Assembly (NCBI GenBank): GCA_965202875.1
Contig: OZ241870.1
Coordinates: forward strand, 2,108,001-2,172,000
From: HK1 sp965202875
GTDB taxonomy: Bacteria; Pseudomonadota; Gammaproteobacteria; HK1
Length of the DNA: 64,000 nucleotides
Reading direction: 5' to 3'
The translations under genes were made by a program, and so were the position numbers. The notes beneath the pieces were generated by a model, which searched no databases, was not told the DNA's origin, and worked only from the letters and a program-made list of their open reading frames with translations. Positions within the stretch are counted from its first letter, which is position 1. Each line of letters opens with the position of its first letter. Below are positions 35,300-43,619 of the stretch, in pieces.

Positions 35300-35530
35300 T
35301 CAAGCCTCGGCCGCCGCCAGATCGTCGAGCAGGCCGGCGTCGCAGGCGAGGTCGGCGAACGAGAAACGATTGCGCATTTCGTGGGCGTGGCGCCCCGCCT
35401 CGCGGTAGAGGGCGGCCGGGAGGCCGATCTCCTCGGCCGTCGTCGGCCCTCCCGCCGCCGCGAGGCGCGCGCGCATCTCTTCCACCGGCTCGGCGAATCG
35501 CAGGCACCCGCGGTGCAGATCGGGCCAGAG
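35300..35530 (-). pseudogene. C-terminal remnant of glycerol-1-phosphate dehydrogenase-like protein (AraM/EgsA family)
   Basis: The minus-strand frame ending at 35300 reads GGPTTAEEIGLPAALYREAG, then HAHEMRNRFSFADLACD and AGLLDDLAAAEA. This resembles the helical C-terminus of AraM-type iron-containing dehydrogenases. The N-terminal Rossmann part and metal-binding residues are missing; upstream of about 35530 the frame turns into unrelated basic sequence. It is three bases before the HAD phosphatase gene, as expected for a former operon partner. Family call rests on a short region, so it is moderate. Confidence 0.5.
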
Positions 35531-35579
35531 CTCCCGACGAGCACAGGCAGTCCCCGAAACCCGCCGCCGCCATGTGCGG

Positions 35580-35765
35580 CGGCGAGGACGCCGGGATCGA
35601 GGAACTCGGTTCATCGGGCTGCGGCAAGACCTTCACCCTGCGCATCATAGCGGGCTTCGAGGACGTGACGCATGGGACGATCACCCTGGCCGGCCCATCC
35701 ACGCCCTGGCCCCGGCGCGGCACAACGTGGCCATGGCCTTCGAGGGATGCTCCTGATGGATTTGG
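35580..35765 (+). pseudogene. N-terminal remnant of a MalK/UgpC-type sugar ABC ATPase
   Basis: One plus frame reads LGSSGCGKTFTLRIIAGFED and VTHGTITLAG, which is the Walker A region of carbohydrate importer ATPases. The similarity then changes frame and continues HALAPARHNVAMAFEG, equivalent to the RNVAMVFQ segment that follows in the family. Signature and Walker B are gone. About 60 residues survive. Together with the truncated dehydrogenase on the other strand it shows that a polyol uptake operon has decayed here. Confidence 0.72.
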
Positions 35766-35941
35766 CCGATCCTCCCGTCCGCGCCGAGCGCGCGGCAACG
35801 CGCGGCGGTGCCGCCGCCCGAGCGGAACCGATTCGGCCCTTTCCGCCAAGCCCGACAACGTTCCGTTGAATCGTCGGGACCGGACGCCCGGGTGGTGGGG
35901 AAAACCGCGAAATCCCGACAACCCGACCGTGTGTCCGGGGG

Positions 35942-36018
35942 CGTTGGCGGAATTCGCTGGAGTCGATTCCTTGAACTGTGCCGAATCCTCGTGAAGAATC
36001 AATCGCGGGGATGCGCTG
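35942..36018. repeat. Dispersed repeat upstream of glutamine synthetase-like gene
   Basis: Similar to 31549-31620: TTGGCGGAATTCGCTGG is followed by GTGCCGAATCCTCGTGAAG and AATCAATCGCGGGGATGCGC. The gaps between matching blocks are the same length in both copies. This copy lies 80 bp upstream of the gene at 36098 and may be part of its leader. Confidence 0.5.
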
Positions 36019-36097
36019 AACCCCCGAAAAAGGCCGGCTGCACGTTGCAGGCCCGCCACCCGGGGGCGACCCGACCGATCGGGAGGAAAGGACGTCG

Positions 36098-37516
36098 ATG
36101 GACACCACACCAGGAAACATGGCCGCCGCGCTGCCCGACGTCGAGCGCGTGCGTGAAGCAAAGGCGAGGCTCGCCGAGGCGGGGGTCAAGTACGTGTTCT
36201 CGTGCTGGATCGACATGCTCGGCGTGCCGAAGACGAAGCCGGTGCCGCTGGCCGACTTCGAGAACCTGTGCATGGGCAAGGGGCCGCAGTTCGCGGTGCA
36301 TTCGGTCTCGTTCGTGCCGGAGCTCACGCCGGCCGACTCCGACCAGATCCCGGTGCCCGATCTCGACACCCTGGCCATCTGCCCCTGGGACCGCGCCGGC
36401 GCGTGGATGTTCGCGGATCTGTGGTGGGAGGACGCCCCCTACAACCTCTGCCCCCGGCACGCCCTCAAGCGCATCGTGCGCGACGCCGCGGCCAAGGGCT
36501 ACGCGGGGTTCGCGGGCATCGAGCCCGAGTTCATCGCCATGCGCTGGCGCGACGGGCAGCCGGTCAAGGCGTTCGACGACGATCCCGCGCCCGGCGAAGG
36601 GGTACGGCCGAGGCGGCAGGCGTTCGGCTACGACGCCGAGTACTCCATCGACTCGATGGGCTTTCTCGGCGCCCTCATCGACGTCCTCGACGAGCTCGGC
36701 TGGGGGCTCAAGGACGTGGTGGCCGAAGGCGCCTACTCCCAGTTCGAGCTCGACTTCGGCTACACCGACGTGCTGCGCATGGCCGATCGGCTGGCGTTCC
36801 TGCGGGTGCTGCTCAAGGAAACCGCCAAGAAGCAGGGCATGTTCGTCACCTTCATGCCCAAGCCCACCACCGGCGACTGGCGCTCCGGCGCCCACATCAA
36901 CTTCTCGATGCAGCCCGCCGGCAAACCGGGGACGAACCTCTTCGAGAAATCCGGCGGCGGGTGGAGCGACGCCGTGTACCACGCGGTGGGCGGGCTGCTG
37001 CGCCACGGCGGGGCGCTCACCGCCATCGCCTGCTCGACGGTCAACTCCTATAACGGGCTGGTGCCCCGGGTCGGCGGGTTCGAGGGCGGCACCGTGACCT
37101 GGGCGCCGACCCACATGACCTACGGCAACAACAACCGCTCCTGCATGTTGCGGCTGCCCCAGAACCGCTACTGCATCGAGAACCGCGCCGCCGACATGTG
37201 CATGAACCCCTACCTGTCGCTCGCGATGACCACCGCCGCCGCAGTGGCCGGGGTGATTGGGGGCGTCCACCCCGGACCGCCGCTCGACAAGGACCTCTAC
37301 CAGCTCAGCGACGAGGAGATCCGCGCCCACGGCGGGCAGCGCCTGCCGCGCAACCTGCTGGAGGCGACCGAGATCCTGAAAGACGACCCGCTGGCGGCCG
37401 AGGTGCTGGGGCCGGTGATGCTCAACTCCTTCCTGCGCTACAAGGTGGACGAGTGGGAGCGCTACCACCAGACGGTCACGGACTGGGAGGTGAACGAGTA
37501 CCTGCGGCTCTACTGA
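36098..37516 (+). CDS. Glutamine synthetase family protein (type III GlnT / gamma-glutamylamide synthetase-like)
   Basis: ATP-dependent ligase of 472 aa joining an amine or ammonia to glutamate. Conserved segments include GIEPEF near 142, VVAEGAYSQFELDF near 207, GAHINFSM near 267 (metal and glutamate site), NSYNGLVPRVGG near 312 and ENRAADMCMNPYLSLA near 360. GGGAGGAAAGG lies ten bases before the ATG. It belongs to the GlnT/GMAS-like branch rather than GlnA. Near a polyamine importer and Rieske oxygenase, a role in assimilating amines is plausible but not shown. Confidence 0.87.
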   Translation: MDTTPGNMAAALPDVERVREAKARLAEAGVKYVFSCWIDMLGVPKTKPVPLADFENLCMGKGPQFAVHSVSFVPELTPADSDQIPVPDLDTLAICPWDRAGAWMFADLWWEDAPYNLCPRHALKRIVRDAAAKGYAGFAGIEPEFIAMRWRDGQPVKAFDDDPAPGEGVRPRRQAFGYDAEYSIDSMGFLGALIDVLDELGWGLKDVVAEGAYSQFELDFGYTDVLRMADRLAFLRVLLKETAKKQGMFVTFMPKPTTGDWRSGAHINFSMQPAGKPGTNLFEKSGGGWSDAVYHAVGGLLRHGGALTAIACSTVNSYNGLVPRVGGFEGGTVTWAPTHMTYGNNNRSCMLRLPQNRYCIENRAADMCMNPYLSLAMTTAAAVAGVIGGVHPGPPLDKDLYQLSDEEIRAHGGQRLPRNLLEATEILKDDPLAAEVLGPVMLNSFLRYKVDEWERYHQTVTDWEVNEYLRLY

Positions 37517-37620
37517 GCGCTGGGTGGGAGAAGAGTGGCCGGGCGGACGCCGGGGGCTTCGCCTGGGATCGGCGTGTCCTTTGGGACACGGGCGTCCCGC
37601 TCACTGGCAAAGGGCCACGT

Positions 37621-37701
37621 CCTGGGAGCGCGGGCGTCCCGCCCGCTTGAACAATGGTGGGCCTGCGGCCCACTGCGGGCGGGACGCCCGCGCTCCCAGG
37701 A
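37621..37701. repeat. Near-perfect palindromic copy of the dispersed GC-rich element
   Basis: Two 26-bp arms, beginning CCTGGGAGCGCGGGCGTCCC and its exact reverse complement, flank about 28 bases. This is the best-preserved copy in the window and would form a very stable hairpin. A partial direct copy (GACACGGGCGTCCCGC) precedes it at about 37586. It lies in the 241-bp gap between two genes on the same strand. Confidence 0.85.
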
Positions 37702-37757
37702 CGCACAGGACGCACCCTGGGTACGTACGAGCCTGCGCACGCACGAGGGGACCCGGG

Positions 37758-38774
37758 ATGACCACGGACTACGAAGTGTTCAGCCTCGGCGACGTGGCCC
37801 TCCAGTCCGGGGCCACGCTGCCGGATGCGAAGCTCGCCTGGAAGGTCCACGGCTCGCTCGATGCGGGGCGGGACAACGTGATCGTCATGCCGACCTTCTA
37901 CACCGGCACCCACGTGCGCAACGAGGGCTACCTGCGCGCGGTGCCGGCCCTCGACCCGTCGCGGTACTTCATCGTGTCGGTCAACATGTTCGGCAACGGT
38001 CTGTCGTCCTCGCCGAGCAACACGCCGCCGCCCTTCGACGGGCCGCGCTTCCCCGCCGTCACCCTCCACGACAACGTCGCCTGCCAGCATCGGCTGCTTA
38101 CCGAGGCGCTCGGCGTGAAGCGCGTCGCGCTGGTCATGGGATGGTCCATGGCCGGATGCCAGTCGTACGAGTGGGGCGCGCAGTTCCCCGACATGGTCGA
38201 CGCGATCCTGCCCTTCTGCGCCTCGGCGCGTACCTCGCCGCACAACAAGGTGTTCCTCGAAGGGGTGAAGGCGGCGCTCACCGCCGACGCCGCCTTCGCG
38301 GGCGGCGACTACACGTCCCCGCCCGAGGCCGGCCTCAAGGCGTTCGGTCGGGTCTACGCGGGGTGGGCGTACTCGCAGGCGTTCTACCGCGAACGGCTCC
38401 ACCGGGAGCTGGGCTTCGAGACGTACGAGGATCTGCTCCTCGACTGGGAGCGCGACCACCTCGCGTGGGATGCCAACGACCTGCTGGCCAAGCTCCGGAC
38501 CTGGCAGCTCGGGGACGTGAGCGCCAACGAGCGCTACCAGGGCGACTTCGAGCGCGCGCTCGGCGCCATCCGCGCCCGCGCCATCCTCGTCCCGTGCACC
38601 ACGGACCTCTACTTCCCGCCCGAGGACAACGCCACCGAGGCGGAGCACATGCCGAACGCCGAGCTCCGTCCCCGCGATTCCCCCTGGGGCCATTGCGTGG
38701 CGACCCCGAGCCGCGGGGGCAGCGACTTCATGCGCTTCCTCGATGCGTGCGTTTCGGAGCTGCTGTCGGGCTGA
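37758..38774 (+). CDS. Alpha/beta hydrolase, homoserine O-acetyltransferase (MetX)-like
   Basis: A 338-aa alpha/beta-fold enzyme related to MetX. The nucleophile serine lies in VMGWSMAGCQSYEWG near 121-135, the acid in PCTTDLYFPPEDN near 275, and the histidine in SPWGHCVATP near 308. The order and spacing match MetX-type acyltransferases, but the homoserine-binding signature is not convincing, so an acyltransferase or hydrolase on another substrate is possible. Start ATG 37758 is preceded by GAGGGGACCCGGG. Confidence 0.8.
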   Translation: MTTDYEVFSLGDVALQSGATLPDAKLAWKVHGSLDAGRDNVIVMPTFYTGTHVRNEGYLRAVPALDPSRYFIVSVNMFGNGLSSSPSNTPPPFDGPRFPAVTLHDNVACQHRLLTEALGVKRVALVMGWSMAGCQSYEWGAQFPDMVDAILPFCASARTSPHNKVFLEGVKAALTADAAFAGGDYTSPPEAGLKAFGRVYAGWAYSQAFYRERLHRELGFETYEDLLLDWERDHLAWDANDLLAKLRTWQLGDVSANERYQGDFERALGAIRARAILVPCTTDLYFPPEDNATEAEHMPNAELRPRDSPWGHCVATPSRGGSDFMRFLDACVSELLSG

Positions 38775-38810
38775 GGCTCACGGGAGCCCTTGCAACCGCA
38801 CCGGCGACCC

Positions 38811-40253
38811 CTACTCCGGCTTCAGTGCGAGAAAGATGGGACTGCCCTGACGCTGAACGAGGATCGAGGTTGCCTTTCCATCCGGCAGTTCTTCGGCGAG
38901 CCGCTTGAAGTCGTCGCTGCTCGAGACCTTCTCGTTGTTCAGCATGAGGATCAGATCCCCTTCGCGAATTCCGGCCCGCTTGCCGGGACCCTCCGAGACC
39001 TTGCTCACGAGCACGCCGTGATCGGCCTCGAACGACGCTCGCTCCTCGTCGCTCAAGTCGCGTACCGTGAGCCCGAGCCTGTCCGCCTCCGTACCCTCCG
39101 GCGCGCGCTCCGCGCTCGCCGCGGTCCTGAGCGCATCCTCATCGGGCAGCTCCTCGGTCGTCACCCTCAACACCATCGACTCTCCGTCCCTCAGGATCTC
39201 GACCGGCACCTCCCGGCCCACCCGGGTGCGCCCGACGACCGGCGGCAGATCCGACGAACGCTCGATGGCCTGCTCGTTGAACGAGAGCACGACGTCGCCG
39301 ACCTCGAAGCCGGCCTGCTCGGCCGGCCCCCCGTCGAGCACCTTGGCGATGAGCGCGCCCTGCGGCTTGTCCATGCCGAACGACTCGGCGAGTTCCCTTG
39401 TGACGTCCTGGATCAGGACGCCGAGCCATCCCCTGGACACGCGGCCCTTGTCCCGCAACTGGTCCACGACGTCCATCGCGACGTCGATCGGGATCGCGAA
39501 CGAGAGGCCCATGAAGCCACCGGTGCGGCTGAAGATCTGGGAGTTCACCCCGACGACCTCGCCTTCCAGATTGAACAGCGGGCCGCCGGAGTTTCCGGGG
39601 TTGATCGCGACGTCGGTCTGGATGAACGGGACGTAGCTCTCGCGGGGGAGGCTGCGGCCCTTGGCGGAGACGATGCCCGCGGTGACGGAGTAGTCGAATC
39701 CGAAGGGGGAGCCGATGGCGAGCACCCATTCGCCCACCTTCAGCTCTTGGCCGATCCCGAGCCGGACGGCCGGCAGCCCGTCGGCGTCGATCCTGAGAAG
39801 GGCGACGTCGCTGCGCTCGTCGGTGCCGACCACTTCCGCCTTGTATTCCCGGCGGTCGCTCAGCCGCACGATGATTTCGTCGGCGTTGCGCACGACGTGG
39901 CTGTTCGAGATGACGAAGCCGTCCTGCGAAATGATGAAGCCCGACCCGAGGGACTGCGCATCGAACTCCTCGATCTCTCCTTCCCCGAAGAATCGCCGGA
40001 AGAACTCCCGGAACGGGCTGTCCTCGGGCAAGTCGGGGATCTCGAAGCCTCTGGGCATCCGCGGCCGATCGGCGTGGATCTGCCGGCGTTGCGTCGTGCT
40101 GATGTTGACGACCGCCGCCCGATTGCGCTCGACGAGTTCCGTGAAGTCGGGGAGTGCGCGGGCGAGCGCCTCCTCGGCGGGACCCAGGCCTGCCGCGGCA
40201 ACGGACAGCAAAACGATGAACGCGGAGATTCCCGATGTTTCTGGCGGTTTCAT
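38811..40253 (-). CDS. mucD: Periplasmic serine protease MucD/DegP family
   Basis: HtrA-type protease of 480 aa that removes misfolded envelope proteins and damps sigma-E signalling. An N-terminal signal sequence (about residues 1-32) is followed by the trypsin-like domain with catalytic His in SNSHVV near 126, Asp in ERSDVALLRID near 156 and Ser in NPGNSGGPLFN near 229. Two PDZ domains follow (GWLGVLIQDV near 282 and the C-terminal DLILMLNNEKV near 442). It is the last gene of rpoE-mucA-mucB-mucD. Confidence 0.94.
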   Translation of the reverse strand: MKPPETSGISAFIVLLSVAAAGLGPAEEALARALPDFTELVERNRAAVVNISTTQRRQIHADRPRMPRGFEIPDLPEDSPFREFFRRFFGEGEIEEFDAQSLGSGFIISQDGFVISNSHVVRNADEIIVRLSDRREYKAEVVGTDERSDVALLRIDADGLPAVRLGIGQELKVGEWVLAIGSPFGFDYSVTAGIVSAKGRSLPRESYVPFIQTDVAINPGNSGGPLFNLEGEVVGVNSQIFSRTGGFMGLSFAIPIDVAMDVVDQLRDKGRVSRGWLGVLIQDVTRELAESFGMDKPQGALIAKVLDGGPAEQAGFEVGDVVLSFNEQAIERSSDLPPVVGRTRVGREVPVEILRDGESMVLRVTTEELPDEDALRTAASAERAPEGTEADRLGLTVRDLSDEERASFEADHGVLVSKVSEGPGKRAGIREGDLILMLNNEKVSSSDDFKRLAEELPDGKATSILVQRQGSPIFLALKPE

Positions 40254-40331
40254 TTCAATCTCTTCCGTGGCGGCGCGGTGGTTGAACGGCACATCGTCGG
40301 CGGTCAGGCCTCACCCTCTTGTCGATTCGGC

Positions 40332-41318
40332 TCAGCGTTTTACGATCGATGCCGCGACTTTCTCGACCGTGGGCCCGGGGACCTCGCCGACCACGCTGAT
40401 CCGGAACTCGTCGACGATGCGGCTGAACGCATTGACCGCACCGACCGAGGAGTGCCCTTCGATCCAGTCTCCCGCGCCGGACACGCGCTCGATGAAGATC
40501 GAAAGCGATACGAGCCCGTCACTGTAGACCCGATGATCCACCGGGTCACGGGCGGGCTGGATGGGATCGTAGAATTCGTCCGTCATGCGGAAGCCCGCGG
40601 GCAGCCAGCCGACCCCCCACTCCTGGGTCCGCGCCACCAGGCCGTGTCCGGCGCCGGACACGGCGTCCTCGTATCGCGTGAATCCGGCATCGGAGACCTG
40701 CGGCTCCAGGGCTTCGTCGGGAATCGAGTCGGGCAGGTCGAGGTGGGTGTAGACGATCTGTTCGAGGGCCGCCCCGTCGCCGTCGAGGAGCTCCGATTTC
40801 AGCAGCAACCCGGTCTCGCAATCGGCGGCGAACCGGAATCCATACCGATGGCGATCTTTCGGCCGGACGTCGATCACGGACGCCTCCCGGCCCGCGACAC
40901 GCTCGACCCCCTCGCTCGACAGGACGTAGCGCTCCGCGACGTCCGGGCCGATCGTCCGCTCCGGATCGGGCAAGGCCGATCTGTACAGGCCGCGCGCCCG
41001 GCGCTTCGTGATCACCACGGTCCGATCGTCGGGAAGGATGCAGGTGACCCGCCGTCCGTCGCGAATGACCTCGCGGGCCGGGCCCGAAAGCGCGACGAGC
41101 CGCTCCCTGCTCCCGTCCGCGTCCGCCCGGTGGATGATCTTCATCGACTGGATCGTCGAGCCGTTGCGATAGACGAACGTGCCGATGTAGTCGAGCGAAC
41201 GCGACGCGCGCGCAATCCGATCGAGCCGGTCCTGGACCTCCCCGATCTCGCAGGCGGCGCTCGACGAGGCGTCCACGGTGGCCAGCACCGCGAACAGGGT
41301 GGCGCACACCCAGCGCAC
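40332..41318 (-). CDS. mucB: Sigma-E regulatory protein MucB/RseB
   Basis: Periplasmic protein that binds the anti-sigma factor and protects it from proteolysis until lipid or envelope stress signals arrive. The 328-aa protein has a signal peptide at residues 1-20 and the RseB N-terminal lipoprotein-like fold with LDYIGTFVYRNGSTIQSMKI near 41. The C-terminal domain contains WGVGWLPAGFRMTDE near 243. I start at GTG 41318, six bases after GGGAGG; the frame is open upstream but overlaps mucA. It lies 60 bp after mucA and 78 bp before mucD. Confidence 0.88.
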   Translation of the reverse strand: MRWVCATLFAVLATVDASSSAACEIGEVQDRLDRIARASRSLDYIGTFVYRNGSTIQSMKIIHRADADGSRERLVALSGPAREVIRDGRRVTCILPDDRTVVITKRRARGLYRSALPDPERTIGPDVAERYVLSSEGVERVAGREASVIDVRPKDRHRYGFRFAADCETGLLLKSELLDGDGAALEQIVYTHLDLPDSIPDEALEPQVSDAGFTRYEDAVSGAGHGLVARTQEWGVGWLPAGFRMTDEFYDPIQPARDPVDHRVYSDGLVSLSIFIERVSGAGDWIEGHSSVGAVNAFSRIVDEFRISVVGEVPGPTVEKVAASIVKR

Positions 41319-41377
41319 GCTGCCGCCTCCCGGCCGAAACCGGCGCAGGCGGCCCGGCGCGGATGTGGCGATGGAAC

Positions 41378-42109
41378 TCAGCGGCCGTCCCTCGCCGCAG
41401 CCTGGTAGCCGACGATGCGCACGTAGGGGAGCAGGCCGCGTACGCCGCTGCCGGCGTATTCGTTGTAATTGACCAGATAGGCGTTGAAGCGGGCCTCGGC
41501 ATCCGGCGCCGCACCGCTCCATTGCAGGCGATCCGCCTCGGGGCGACGCGCGGCCATGGCCATGACGTCCGGGGCCATGACGTCCGGGGCCATGACGTCC
41601 GGGGCCATGACGTCCGGGGCCATGACGTCCGGGGCCGGGACGCCTGGCGTTCGAAGACCCGCGACCGCTGCGGCCGCGACACGTGCCGCCGGCTCCGGTA
41701 CGGCAGAGCCCACCGCCCCCGCCTCGTGCCGCGACGTGCCGGCGACCGGGAGCGGCACGCCGCCGTCGTGACCGCCGTCAAGGCCGCGGATGCCGAGGAT
41801 CGCGACGGCCGCGACCGAGGCGGCCAGCGCCAGCCCCGAAAGCGGCCTGGTCCACCGGCGCGAAACGCGGGGCTCGAATGGAACAACCCGCTCGCCGGAA
41901 AGCGCCTCGCCTACCTTCCCGGCAATGGAGCAGGCGCCGGGAACGGGCCCGGCCTTCCGCACCGCGTCTCCGATGAGATGGTAGCGCGCCCACGCCCGGC
42001 GAAGCTCCGCATTCCCGTAGAGCGCGCTCACGGCCCGGTCCCCCGCCGGTCCACGGAGCTCACCGTCGACGAATGCGGAGATCTCTTCGTTCGCCTCGGT
42101 TTCGTTCAC
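41378..42109 (-). CDS. mucA: Anti-sigma-E factor MucA/RseA with pentapeptide repeats
   Basis: Single-pass inner-membrane protein, 243 aa, whose cytoplasmic N-terminus holds sigma-E. The N-terminal domain reads EEISAFVDGELRG at 8-20 and ARYHLIGDAVR near 41. One membrane helix lies near residues 92-106. The periplasmic part contains five perfect copies of APDVM, encoded by a 15-bp tandem repeat, an unusual feature near where regulated proteolysis would occur. It starts at GTG 42109. A 14-codon upstream frame (MSFDDLSGIRAARG, 42115-42159) ends five bases before it. Confidence 0.85.
   Translation of the reverse strand: MNETEANEEISAFVDGELRGPAGDRAVSALYGNAELRRAWARYHLIGDAVRKAGPVPGACSIAGKVGEALSGERVVPFEPRVSRRWTRPLSGLALAASVAAVAILGIRGLDGGHDGGVPLPVAGTSRHEAGAVGSAVPEPAARVAAAAVAGLRTPGVPAPDVMAPDVMAPDVMAPDVMAPDVMAMAARRPEADRLQWSGAAPDAEARFNAYLVNYNEYAGSGVRGLLPYVRIVGYQAAARDGR
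41561..41635 (-). repeat. Five perfect 15-bp tandem repeats within mucA
   Basis: CATGACGTCCGGGGC is repeated five times without mismatch, then degenerates. The unit is a multiple of three, so gain or loss of copies keeps mucA in frame and changes the length of the periplasmic linker by five residues each. Confidence 0.95.
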
Positions 42110-42320
42110 GGTCGTCAGCCCCTTGCCGCTCGAATCCCGGACAAATCGTCAAACGACATTTTGACCAATAGACACTTGACCCGCACCGGCCCCCGGGGCT
42201 CACTCCGTCGACGAATGCGGAGATCTCTTCGTTCGCCTCGGTTTCGTCCACGGTCGTCGGCCCCTTGCCGCTCGAATCCCGGACAAATCGTCAAACGACA
42301 TCTGACCAAAAGACACTTGA
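42062..42320 (-). repeat. 142-bp tandem duplication of the mucA leader and first codons
   Basis: Two copies of about 115 bp begin at about 42065 and 42207. Each includes the first 16 codons of mucA (MNETEANEEISAFVDG in the real gene, MDETEANEEISAFVDG in the extra copy), the short leader frame MSFDDLSGIRAARG and upstream sequence. In the outer copy the frame leaves the mucA sequence after residue 16 and runs to 63 codons (42060-42251). The duplication moves the real mucA start further from rpoE. Confidence 0.85.
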
Positions 42321-42369
42321 ACGGCCTCTTGGTTCCGCCTCCGCCGACGAGTCGGGACGACAGGCGCCG

Positions 42370-42532
42370 GAGGAACGCGGGCGTCCCGCCCTCCTTCGTC
42401 ATTCCCGCGCAAGCGGGAATCCATGCATTCCGGGAGCGACGCATCCTGACGGACGCGGGCCCCTCTCCCGCTTGGACATCGTGGGCCTTCGGCCTCCTGG
42501 GAGCGCGGGCGTCCCGCCCGCCTGGACCGGAA
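42370..42532. repeat. Cluster of dispersed repeats between rpoE and mucA
   Basis: Three elements lie side by side: GGAACGCGGGCGTCCCGCC (42371-42390), a 20-bp palindrome ATTCCCGCGCAAGCGGGAAT (42401-42420) of the ATTCCC-N8-GGGAAT type known from several proteobacteria, and a full copy of the GC-rich element ending GGGAGCGCGGGCGTCCCGCC (42499-42518). They fill most of the unusually long 424-bp gap between sigma factor and anti-sigma factor. Confidence 0.8.
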
Positions 42533-42533
42533 C

Positions 42534-43112
42534 TCAGTCGAGCAGCGGCTTGAGCCGTGCGTTGACCGCCTCGCGGGCGCGATAGATTCTCGATCGGACG
42601 GTACCGATGGGACATTCCATGACGCGGGCGATGTCTTCGTAGCTCAACCCTTCAAGTTCTCGTAACGAGATCGCAACCTTGAGATCCTCCGGCAGCGCCT
42701 CGATGGCGGCGATCACCGTGCGCTCGATCTCCTTGGTGAGGGCGAGCCCTTCCGGAGTCTCGTACTCCCTCAGCTCGGGGCTGGCGCCGGCCAGATGCTC
42801 GGCGTCCGTGACGTCGATGCCGGACTCCTGGGGGCGGCGCGCCTGGGCCGCCAGATGGTTTTTCGCGGTATTGATCGCGATCCGGTACAGCCACGTGTAG
42901 AACGCGCTGTCTCCGCGGAACCTCGGGATCGCGCGGTATGCCTTGATGAACACCTCCTGCGCGACGTCGAGGACCTCGGACCGATCCCGGACGTAGCGGG
43001 CGACGAGCTTGGTGATCCGGTGCTGATACTTGATCACCAGCAGGTCGAAGGCTTCCCGCTCTCCCCGCTTCACCCGCTCGACGAGTGCGCGGTCTGAAAC
43101 GTTGTCGGGCAT
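42534..43112 (-). CDS. rpoE: ECF RNA polymerase sigma factor RpoE/AlgU
   Basis: Envelope-stress sigma factor of 192 aa. Region 2 is typical of AlgU/RpoE: FDLLVIKYQHRITKLVARYV near 22, VAQEVFIKAYRAIPRFRGDS near 52 and FYTWLYRIAINTAKNHL near 73. Region 4 ends the protein with LSYEDIARVMECPIGTVRSR. The ATG at 43112 gives the standard length. It heads rpoE-mucA-mucB-mucD, but repeats now separate it from mucA. No clear autoregulatory promoter was found upstream. Confidence 0.95.
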   Translation of the reverse strand: MPDNVSDRALVERVKRGEREAFDLLVIKYQHRITKLVARYVRDRSEVLDVAQEVFIKAYRAIPRFRGDSAFYTWLYRIAINTAKNHLAAQARRPQESGIDVTDAEHLAGASPELREYETPEGLALTKEIERTVIAAIEALPEDLKVAISLRELEGLSYEDIARVMECPIGTVRSRIYRAREAVNARLKPLLD

Positions 43113-43619
43113 CGCGCCGGTCCCTGGCTCCGGGCGCCGGGGCGGCGAGCGGGCCGGCGCCGTGCATCGCGTGTCGGGGATCCGCCCCCGCAGGACGAGG
43201 CCGGATTGTAACCCTGAAGGGCCCTTGCTCGCGCAGACCACGGTTCGCCTGCCAACTCCGGTTCGCTTCCGAACCCGGATTCGTCGTTGCGGGAAAGCGC
43301 CACCTGCACGGTTCCGAGGCGAATCCTCGACTCGGGCGCCGGAGTCGTGATCCGGAACGACCGTCCGGCTGGTGATGACGCCCCCCGGCGCCATCCGGTT
43401 CCGATGCGGCGAGACCGGCCGTGCGGAGTGTCGTCCGCGCACCGGGTGACGACGTCTCCCCGGCGGGCCACGCAGTACCGGGTCAGGGTGGCGTCCGCGC
43501 GCCGGCGTGACGACTGGCGAGACGCCGGAGGAGCGCCGCCGCCGGATGTGTCCTCCGTGCGCCGGGTGGCGACCCTAAGCGGATGCGGCGGGTCAACGCC
43601 CCAGGGCTTCGCCGGCGTG
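43113..43619. other. Intergenic region upstream of rpoE with 60-bp periodic repeats
   Basis: About 500 bp separate rpoE from epmA, both on the minus strand. Three related blocks of about 27 bases, with the core TCCGCGCGCCGG and a trailing GTGACGAC, start near 43428, 43488 and 43548, exactly 60 bp apart. The part nearest rpoE contains TACAAT on the minus strand (43210-43205) without a matching -35 box. No gene is seen. Confidence 0.55.

Noticed and set aside
37621..37701. Rho-independent terminator after the glutamine synthetase-like gene
   Set aside because: The hairpin is strong but lacks a T-tract, and the same element occurs inside tctB and in other positions unrelated to gene ends.
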